Of a stretch of DNA of 64,000 nt, positions 56,609 to 64,000 are shown one piece after another. A program made the translations under genes and the position numbers. The notes under the pieces were generated by a model. It was given only the letters and a program-made list of their open reading frames with translations, ran no database searches and was not told where the DNA came from. How positions within the stretch are numbered: position 1 is the stretch's first letter; each line of letters begins with the position of its first letter. Origin of the DNA: Serpula lacrymans var. lacrymans S7.9 (Eukaryota > Basidiomycota > Agaricomycetes > Boletales > Serpulaceae); assembly GCF_000218685.1 (NCBI RefSeq), contig NW_006763290.1, positions 473,540 through 537,539 of the forward strand. Reading direction: 5' to 3'.

Positions 56609-57408
56609 ATTAATTTCTGTCCCATTCTTTATGGTCTTACTGTGACAGATGTGTAAGCTTTTACCTCAAGGAACTGTGAGAACGTGTCACACACAGCATT
56701 GCTAAAAGACAGTCTCTATATTTAACACTGGAAAAATAACAGTTGGCAATGGTGGGTGGATCTGGTGCATTACACTTGCATAGGTCCTGTTAATTCTAGC
56801 CCATGTGTCCTTTGTATGTGTCCTTTTATATTTATTCTTGTACTTTGCTATTGTGTTGGGAGAATTTGTTGTTCAAGTGTGCTACAAATGAAAATAATGC
56901 TTTATAAAGCCTGAATTTCAATATATAATGCCCTAAAAATTCAAGGCATCTGATCCTCATTGACAAAAGACTTTTAAATTTGTAAATACTGTAAGAATAT
57001 GATGGCTTTTATTGTCAGTCCACTCATTACCAATATTTCTCTTCTGAATCTCAGAAATGCTGGATAAAGTGGGTAAAGTATTCTTAATCTGGCATACCTA
57101 AAAACTATGTGGAGGGCCCACCTGCATATAAATTAATAAATATCCGCTGAGGCAGGTTATAAGGCTTATTATTGGGGTTGTTGCATGTTACATGATGACA
57201 GTTCACAATTGATCTTCACTTATAAATACTGCTCTCCCTTAGTGCTGGGATATTGTAGTGGGTTTGGACATTCAATAAAGCACCTGGGATATCATATGTA
57301 GTGGAGTGAGATGTTCCACATAATAGGCCTTAAATGCCTCATGTAGTGGGCTCAAATATCCCATAAAATATTTGGGAAATTATTTTGGATAAGTGAATCA
57401 ATAGTTGA
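56609..57408. other. no gene recognised
   Basis: AT-rich interval following the copia LTR. No ORF or repeat boundary was identified. Confidence 0.4.
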
Positions 57409-58127
57409 TGTGACAATACCCCAAGGTTGTTATACTCTGTAAATGAGGGGAAAATGGAGGATAAAAGTAAAGTGGAGTAAAAGCTCTTCAGAGAAGGACC
57501 AGAAAGCTTAGGAACGGACTTGGGTAAATAGGTGGGGGAACTTATTGATATTTGAACTCCAGGAACAGAGTACAGGAGTTACAGCTTATATAAAAATTGG
57601 AGGGAGTGGAGTTTGTAAGGAGTAACCTGTAATGTAGGTATGGAGTTCCATGCGGACAACTATCTAGCGAGGAGTGATTGTATGTGAGAGGAGTGTACCA
57701 CAAGGTACAACTACAGAGTCCATAAGGAAACATAAAAATGTGCAGAGAAAATGTATGGCAAACTGAAAGTTTGGGGCAGGAGAATCAAAGTGAGTATCTG
57801 GAGTACTGCATAGGAGCAAGGTACAGGACTATGCCAAGCAGCAGAGCACGAGGAGCATAATTCCGGGATAACCAAATATTTGGGAGTTCAGACTTGGGGG
57901 TTTCTGACTGAGGTTTGGGTTTCCTAGCCTGTGGCACAGATATGACATACCAATGAGCAAGTAAAGTGTCTGATGTCATAGCATGTGACTGGTCACATGC
58001 TGGGTCTAGACATTGGTCAGGTGATGTGCCACATGATCAGTCACATGACTTTCAGAAGTAAAAAGTCCAAAAATAAATGAAAAGGAAAATAAAAGTAAAA
58101 ATAGATGCTGAAAATACTGTCATAACA
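57409..58127 (-). mobile_element. solo LTR, family Y (719 bp), TSD GTTGA
   Basis: The plus strand starts TGTGACAATACC and ends ACTGTCATAACA. Perfect 5-bp duplications GTTGA are at 57,404-57,408 and 58,128-58,132. It shares interior sequence with 46,169-46,745 (TGTATGGCAAACT, GAACTCCAGGAAC) and terminal sequence with 52,052-52,411 in inverse orientation (CACATGATCAGTCACATGAC). A TATATAAGC box on the minus strand marks the promoter. It is the longest and probably most complete LTR of the family. Confidence 0.85.
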
Positions 58128-58132
58128 GTTGA

Positions 58133-59378
58133 AATATGACAAAAATCAAAGTTGCACCAACCTTTTGTTTGAGGATGAAACATATAGGAAAAGCTCAGCA
58201 GAAATATTAGACATTCAAGCTATTGGAGTTATATTCTCACTGAAAGAATAAGTCAACATTGGAGATATTTTGCTCACTGTTTTTTCAATATTTTCACATG
58301 AAATATTAGGAAAAACATCCAAAATGTATTGTCACAAAACATCTTTCCACTCAGTGTAGATATACTATTGATTACCAATGTTTTACAGAAATATATTTTG
58401 TATATTTTTCCCAGTGTTTCTTAGGAAAACATTGGAAGAATATTGAACAAAAAATTTCCAATATGTTTTATTATAAAACATGAGATTTTGCCCCAGTGTC
58501 TAGTAACAAAAAGACTGAGGTGTCAAAGTCCCATAACCAAGCATAAAAGTAGAAGGGAAAATTCGGAAGGTTTGTGTCTAGAATAGGAAAGAGTTTCCCA
58601 CAGTTAAAACTGAAAAACTCGTACTATAAAGATTGTATGCAAGTCTAGTATCTAGGATCAAAATGAAGATAATAAAGTCTAGAAAATTTTCAGATCATAT
58701 ATCCCACACAAGCCTGACCAGTCAATAACATGAAAAGCTCACTTGTTATTTTACAAAAGACTAAAGAACAGGGCTTAATAATGCCATGACCATATTCTCA
58801 AGCTTTTTCTGAAAATTTCACAGTAGCCTTGGTGAAAATCAATGTCCTTGGTTGATTATAAGGTGTGGTGCTCTGGTATACAGAAGTGGGCTTGCAAGGA
58901 GATCATACCAACTGCTTAATCTCTAGACTTACAGATAGCCTGAAAAGATAAATTAGATTGTCAGGGGCCCTAAAAAAAGAGATGGAGTTGTGTAACCTTA
59001 ATTTTATTGATTGGTTGTTTGAGAGGATGTTTAATTGCACCCAAAAAGTAGTGGGAAACAAGTAGCTCACAATTTACTACATTTAAAGGTGTAAGAAATC
59101 ATCTATCATGTGACTGTGCTGGGTTGAGATGTCCATTGCACTAAGTTAGGATATATCATAGACATCCCAATTGATTCACTTTAATCACTTTTGTAACCTG
59201 AACCTTAAACCTGCATGAAAGTTGCTCTAATTTTATAGACCCTTTAATAAATTACTAATATGTCATTTCAGTCAGCAGAGCCTTACAACAAAAATGAGAA
59301 CAGTTTCAAAAACTCACAAGCACACTCAATATTCAGTTCAAATTTTTTAACTATGGATTTTCTGGCACATTCTCGGAC
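58133..59378. other. no gene recognised, AT-rich
   Basis: The first 370 bp have recurring TTTTCC/GGAAAA and AATATT motifs that can fold, possibly a decayed MITE, but no clean ends were found. The remainder is AT-rich without ORFs. Confidence 0.4.
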
Positions 59379-59792
59379 TGTTACGCACAAAGTGTTTAAC
59401 AAAGTCTGAGGGTTCGTTGAGGTTTCAAGGGAGACTTATCCGAAGACAAGTTCAAGAATGTAGTTCTGAGTTGAGTTCTTCCAACAAGAGTTTGTCTTCT
59501 TCTGAGTAGAAGTCTGATCTTAGGAGTCTAGCTTTGTAAGCGTAAACTGCATAAAATTGTATTAGAGAATACTACTACTGTTACATGTGTATTTATAATG
59601 GAAAGAATCAGTGATAGGACTTAGGTCCTATCTAGGGCAGGTCCGTCCATTGAGGACTAAGTACTATAATAGATAATACAAATACGAGAAGAACGGGAGT
59701 GTATGTGAAGGAAACGAGTCATCGGTCTGATGGTATAACCGATGAGTAAAGAGAAATGAGTAGTCCTTAAATGTCCAATAGAAATCGTAACA
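59379..59792 (-). mobile_element. 3' LTR of gypsy 2 (414 bp)
   Basis: On the plus strand it starts TGTTACGCACAAAG and ends AATCGTAACA, with a 7-bp TGTTACG/CGTAACA terminal inverted repeat. On the element strand a TATAAATACAC promoter box is present. The next plus-strand bases TTACCCCCTTACTTGCTC give the purine tract GAGCAAGTAAGGGGGTAA on the element strand immediately before the LTR. Confidence 0.88.
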
Positions 59793-59810
59793 TTACCCCC
59801 TTACTTGCTC
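59793..59810 (-). promoter_or_regulatory. polypurine tract of gypsy 2
   Basis: GAGCAAGTAAGGGGGTAA on the minus strand directly abuts the 3' LTR and would prime plus-strand cDNA synthesis in this retroelement class. Confidence 0.7.
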
Positions 59811-59816
59811 TGAGTT

Positions 59817-61092
59817 TCACCGAAACTCGGTACCTTTGCCGTCGATATTGTAACTGTCGTCGTAGCTAACGTTTCCATGTAGTCCTTCCATCAGAATCCT
59901 ATCCTCGTCCTCCCTACGGATGGGACACCAATTGAGACTATGTCCCGGTGCACGACGGTCACAGTTGGGGCAATAGTAGGCTTCACAGTAATATGTGTGA
60001 TGATCGCTCCAGCTGCAGTTTTGGCAGTATGGAGTGTTGTTACGAATGCCTTCATGGTATTTTCGTCGGGTGTTGGAAGAGGTGTCGGATTGGGGAGTGG
60101 TTGGATCGTTATCTCCCAGGTTGTACGTTCCTGCGTACAACTGATCGATCATGGCTGCATCGTTGTCTACAACAATTGGGTTGGAAGGCAATCCAGGCTC
60201 AGGCCTGTGCATTGTGCCAAGTGGACTGTCTTTCAGACTCCCAGATGTACGAGACTGCCGTTTTGATGGAGTTCTTGTGGTGGGGATCTGGAGTATCACT
60301 TCTTGTCGGCTGTGTCGGGTTCATCAGATGACGACGGGTTAGGCTGTTTGGCACTGGTTGAGGAGGAGGTGACTGGGACGTCGGCAGTTTTGGGTTCAAC
60401 CCAATGGAACGGGGACTGGAGGGGTTCAACCCTTGTGAGATCGGGCTGGTTGGGTCGGTGGGAATGGGTTCCTCCGCTGACGGGGTGGATGGAGGTTGTC
60501 GGATGACGATGTGGTAAGTGGGCTCCAGGGTAGCACTGGTCTGCTTGGGGTATGATAGGGACTGGCGGGACAAACCAGGTGGAGGAGTACTCGTGCAACC
60601 ATCTTGCTCTATCCGTGTGCGAGCTTTGTTTAGCAATATCCTCCCGCCTGATTCCAAATATTCCCTTGCCGCATCTGTCTGCCCATTCGAGGAGCTCATC
60701 CTCAAGCGTTGTTTCAAAGATTCCAAAACTAACTTTTCCATCCGGAGTGCCCAACAGATACTCGAGTCCTGACTGTTGAGCTGCAAATGCTCGTTTTCCA
60801 ATGAATGTATTGAGCCTATGGCTTTTAGGAGTTCATCAGCTACGAGGTCTATGGCAAGGAAGGTATGCATGGAAGAAAGAGCGTGATACGCATGGGGGCA
60901 GCGTTTTTCGGTCTTGTAAAAGAGATAGGTATAGGCATCTTTTGCTGACATTAACTCTATGGTGTCAGTGACGTTGGCTTGGTTGTGTCATTGCCCACGG
61001 GTAAAAGACACTCGTTCGTCAGCTAGCAAGTTGGCGTCGCCGGGTATCGAGTAGGTGGTGATAGGGAAGCCAGTGGAGTTAGAAGTGGACAT
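59817..61092 (-). pseudogene. gypsy 2 extra ORF between pol and 3' LTR, Cys/His cluster
   Basis: An ATG at 61,092, 54 nt after the chromodomain stop, opens MSTSNSTGFPITTYSIPGDA; one in-frame TGA (CAA TGA CAC) follows about residue 35, then AYTYLFYKTEKRCPHAYHAL and helical sequence (FLAIDLVADELLKAIGS, LRMEKLVLESLKQRLRM), a Pro/Ser/Thr-rich middle (60,600-60,330), and, after a frameshift within 60,199-60,299, a C-terminal cluster CQNCSWSDHHTYYC, then CPNCDRRAPGH and WC before the stop at 59,817. The C-x2-C pairs suggest zinc binding, perhaps nucleic-acid binding, but it is not a canonical CCHC knuckle. Its place is that of an accessory or env-like ORF. I do not recognise the family; a displaced gag-like protein is the main alternative. 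Confidence 0.7.
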
Positions 61093-61145
61093 GTTTGCGT
61101 TTTACGGGCTTAGAGGACTGGTGGAAGTGGGTGTGGTTGTCCTTT

Positions 61146-61946
61146 TCAACGCAGTTTGTGGTCCTTCTTATAGGCTTTCAGTATCTCCGCAGCATTGGTT
61201 AAGTGTTCTTCCGGTTCCCATGAGTTTTCAGAATGAGGGTAATGGCGCCATTTGATCGGGTAGCGGCGCCCGCGTTTCCAGTGTTTGTGTTTAAGAATAC
61301 TTTCTACTTTGTATTCTTCTTCTTCGTTGATAAGGTCAGGTGGTGGTCGGATAAAGTTCGGGCCGTGAGTATTGGTCTCCATATACGGGGTGAGAAGGGA
61401 TGTGTGGAAAATGTTGTGTATCCTCCAATGGGGAGGCAGGGATAGCCGGTAGTTTACCGGGGAAATATTTTCTTGGATGCAAAAAGGTCTGATGCGTTTC
61501 ATGTTAAACTTCTTGTATTTGGTAGCTTTTTCTCGCAGGTTGGTGTTGTCTAACCACACCTTTTGTCCTTCGGAGAATCACGTGAACTTTCCGTTGTTTC
61601 ATTTTATCATCTTGCTTCTCGTGAGTTCGTGTGCTTTTAGGGTGTTTTCCCTTGCCCTAAGCAGTTCGGATAATCGTTTTTCCACTGATGGGATATTCGT
61701 GGATCTGTGTTTAGTCGGGATTCCTCGGGTCCTTGGTCTACCACGACCATTATACTGTTGTACCCTGAAGATTCTGGTAAATCTGTTATGAAGTCTACAG
61801 ATAGGTACTTCATCGGTTCTGTGGTTTTTGGGGTCTGGTTTGGGATTAATGGTACGGTGGTGGGATGCGTGTTTACTTTTGCTTGTTAACAAGTTGCGCA
61901 TCCTTTCACGTATTCTTCCACTTGTTTCATCATTCCTGGCCACCAA
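61146..61946 (-). pseudogene. gypsy 2 integrase C-terminal part and chromodomain
   Basis: The 61,559-61,146 frame has the integrase C-terminal GPF-like segment (KRIRPFCIQENISPVNYRL, WRIHNIFHTSLLTPY) followed by a chromodomain, EEEYKVESILKHKHWKRGRR, YPIKWRHYPHSENSWEPEEH. The 61,946-61,599 segment covers the integrase core in a shifted frame; on the appropriate frame the block VEYVKGCATC leads on from 61,886. The first and second catalytic positions fall in frames I could not follow cleanly, so the integrase core is probably damaged. Confidence 0.8.
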
Positions 61947-62572
61947 TAGGCTTTTTTGATCAACTGGTAGGTTTTGAGCCTTCCTGGGTGTCCTGTGGAC
62001 AGGGAATCGTGGTGATCTTTGATGATCGTCTTTTGTTCTTCTACTTCATCAATCAGTAATTTATTCTGATAAAAGAAATGTCCTTCTTCTTTTCTCCAAT
62101 TGTCTTTCTTTGTTCTTCCTGGATAATTATTGTTTGTGAGCATGGCTTGCTCAATTGTGTTTTTAATTGTTTGTGTGTGATACAGGAACGCTGAGGCGGG
62201 TATCATTGGTGTGTCATTGTCATCTCCTTCTGTTTCGACGTATAAATCAGGTCTTCTTGAGAGTGCGTTGGGTACCACCATGTGGGTTCCTGGTACGTGC
62301 TCCAAGGTATAATTGTATTGTGACAGTTCCAGCTGCCATCTTCTTTGTTGCGGTGTGAGTTTTCTGGCTTCTTGCCAGTACATCAGGTTCTTGTGATCCG
62401 TCAGGATTTGGATCATGTGGGGGCTTCCCAAAAGTAAGTGTTTCCACTCTTTTAAAGCTCTCATTACCGCTAATAACTCTTTGTCGTAGATCTGGTAGTT
62501 CTTTTCAGCGGGGGATAGAGTTTTGGAGAAAAATACACATGGGTGCCATTGTCCTTGGTCATTGGGTTGCAT
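61886..62572 (-). pseudogene. gypsy 2 RNase H and integrase zinc-binding domain
   Basis: The 228-codon frame starts within RNase H: VFFSKTLSPAEKNYQIYDKE, LLAVMRALKEWKHLLLGSPH, ILTDHKNLMYWQEARKLTPQ and VVPNALSRRPDLYVET. It continues to the HHCC integrase zinc domain, HDSLSTGHPGRLKTYQLIKK then YWWPGMMKQVEEYVKGCATC, with both His and both Cys present. The preceding RNase H catalytic region lies at the RT boundary near 62,600. Confidence 0.85.
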
Positions 62573-63660
62573 TAATACAGCTCCTGTGGCGTGTTTGCTG
62601 GTGTCTGCAGCATCTTTGATGGTTTTGAGGAGTCGGGAATTTGTGTTACGGGGGATTCAAGGAATTTTTGTTTCATCAATTTGAAAGTGTTGTCTTCAGT
62701 TTGGGTCCAGTTCCACTTCTTATCCTTTTCTAGTAAGGCATTCAAGGGTCTGGCAAGGTCAGAGTAATGACCGATAAACTTCCTGTAGAAGTTTCCGTAA
62801 CCTAAGAACTTCCTTACGCCTTTGGTGTCTTTTGGGATTGGCCAATCGCGGATCCCAGCCAGTTTGGCTTGGTCCATGGATACGTGGTTGTGGGAAACAA
62901 TCATTCCCAAGTATTCAATGGTTTCTACCTCAAAGGTGCATTTTCCAGTTTGAGGAATAGGTTGTTATTGCAGTCTTTGTAGAACTTGCTTTGTCCGGAT
63001 CCGCAGCCTTTCGATATTGGCGTCGAAGATGAGGATGTCATCCATGTATATGATCATACAACCTTCATTGATGTAGTCTTTGAATTTGTTGTTCATCAGC
63101 CTTTGGAATGTTGCCGGTGAATTGCACATGCCGAAAAACATGACTGTTGGTTCGAACACTCCTTTGCTGGTTTTAAATGCAGCTTTCCATTCATCTCCTT
63201 CTTTTATCCTTACGTTGTTGTATCCCCAACGTAGATGTAGTTTCATAAAGATGGTGGCTCCTTTCAATTTTTCGATGAGGTCGGGTATCAGGGGTAGTGG
63301 ATAGGGGTCTTTCACGGTATATGCGTTCAGTTTTCTGTAATCTTGGCACGGTCGGAGTGATCCATCCTTTTTGTTGATGAAGAAGAAGGGGGACACCCGT
63401 GGCGACTTGCTTGGCCTGATGTATCCCTTTCTGTAGTTTTCCGTTAAAAATTATGTTAACACTTCGTCTTCCTTTGGTGCCAATGGGTACAACTTGCAAT
63501 CTTTTCGTACAAATTCTGGTTTTATGTTGATTACATGATCATATTCCCGTCGCTTGGGGAGTCTTTCCGACTTCTTTTTGTCAAAAATGTCTGAATACCC
63601 TTTATATTCATCCAGGAGGATATGCTCCTTCTTTTCTCCGTGTATTTGCGCGTGTTCCAT
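62572..63660 (-). pseudogene. gypsy 2 reverse transcriptase (motif A mutated)
   Basis: Blocks from the upstream side: DEYKGYSDIFDKKKSERLPK (63,660-63,451), [60 protein letters not shown] and [20 protein letters not shown] (63,396-62,965), then SHNHVSMDQAKLAGIRDWPI and KGVRKFLGYGNFYRKFIGHY (62,910-62,572). YMDD is intact, but motif A reads KLHLRWGY where the family has KLDLRWGY; the His codon is 63,235-63,237. That Asp binds catalytic metal, so this enzyme would not polymerise. Frameshifts lie near 62,940 and 63,430. Confidence 0.9.
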
Positions 63661-64000
63661 TGCCGAGTTGACCTTTAATTAAATTGTGGTTCAAGGATAG
63701 GGTGTTTGGTCGGATACGTATCTATGAATAGTTTCGTACACGTCCTCGTTTACTGTGGTTGTCCTGATTTTTGTTTCCGTGGTTGTTTGGTTCATCCTGA
63801 TGGAGTGTTTGTCCGAGTTTGGTAATTCTTTGTCTTTCCAGTTAATGACAGGATTGACTTTTTGTAACCATGGAAATCCCAGTAATACGTCTTCTCCGGT
63901 CAATAGGAACTTTGTAAACCTATTTTGTCCTCCTGCATCTATCCTCTGATAGGTGTAATGCCTAATTTTCCGTTTTTGTTCGTGGTTCCGACAACATTTT
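63661..64000 (-). pseudogene. gypsy 2 protease region, cut by window edge
   Basis: The frame 63,903-63,691 gives VLLGFPWLQKVNPVINWKDK, the conserved block that follows the retropepsin domain in gypsy elements (GxPWLxxxNPxIDW). The active-site Asp should lie beyond the window or near 63,990. It ends TP-YP before a short break and the RT frame. Confidence 0.75.

Larger units (their letters stand above)
59379..64000 (-). mobile_element. chromodomain Ty3/gypsy retrotransposon (gypsy 2), 3' portion
   Basis: Minus-strand order from the window edge: protease, RT, RNase H, integrase with zinc-binding domain, chromodomain, an extra ORF, polypurine tract and 3' LTR. The 5' LTR and gag lie beyond 64,000. 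It differs from gypsy 1 in LTR, sequence and the extra ORF, and it is visibly CpG-rich, consistent with more recent insertion. Stops and frameshifts are present but fewer than in gypsy 1. Confidence 0.9.

Noticed and set aside
58260..58500. A MITE with CACTG ends
   Set aside because: AT-rich inverted motifs are suggestive but neither clean termini nor a target duplication could be found.
1..64000. CRISPR arrays, bacterial operons, ribosome binding sites
   Set aside because: The window is eukaryotic (spliceosomal introns, fungal transposons); no regularly spaced direct repeats with unique spacers were seen.

Overview
The window looks like transposon-dominated chromosomal DNA from a basidiomycete fungus, most likely an Agaricomycete (mushroom-forming). 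The evidence is spliceosomal GT..AG introns of about 50-60 bp (for example in APC4), Plavaka, KDZ and Tnp2-type transposases, the fungal repeat-associated domains DUF6532, DUF6589 and DUF6698, chromodomain Ty3/gypsy elements, and a TET/JBP-type dioxygenase of the kind known to be expanded in mushrooms. The species cannot be fixed from the sequence alone. All domain names are recognised by eye; no database search was run.

Layout. 1-6,400: a hypothetical fragment, then a Plavaka transposase (905-5778) split by a 1.8-kb solo LTR (family X). 6,400-9,000: a minus-strand repeat-associated gene split by a gypsy-family LTR and a copia LTR. 9,700-11,900: a tRNA-derived SINE-like unit split by a solo LTR with perfect 5-bp target duplications, a KDZ transposase N-terminus joined to a 2OG-dioxygenase-like tail, and a 26-bp minisatellite. 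11,955-18,809: a degenerate chromodomain Ty3/gypsy element on the minus strand (gypsy 1, LTR family Z), inserted into a fragment of a relative. 19,650-23,414: a decayed TET/JBP dioxygenase, a DUF6532 gene and a minus-strand orphan gene family. 27,192-30,269: the one clear host gene, anaphase-promoting complex subunit 4 (APC4), apparently intact. 30,493-45,500: a MITE, a Tnp2/CACTA fragment, DUF6589 and DUF6698-like genes, a CATATGG-rich repeat and a second KDZ transposase. 45,886-47,593: an LTR, leader and gag stub of family Z, the LTR split by a nested LTR. 48,688-56,608: a Ty1/copia element carrying three solo LTRs of three other families and, in its 3' LTR, a 981-bp giant-hairpin element that itself carries a 349-bp insertion. 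57,409-58,127: another solo LTR. 59,379-64,000: the 3' half of a second, CpG-rich and probably younger chromodomain gypsy element (gypsy 2), with an extra ORF between pol and the 3' LTR.

Apart from APC4, almost every coding stretch is mobile-element derived and broken by stops, frameshifts or insertions. Exact 4-, 5-, 7- and 8-bp target duplications allow much of the insertion history to be read directly. Several TE stops replace expected Trp codons, and both family-X target duplications differ only at a CpG, which fits decay of methylated DNA. That makes the remnant TET/JBP gene (a 5-methylcytosine oxidase family) a thematically interesting neighbour.
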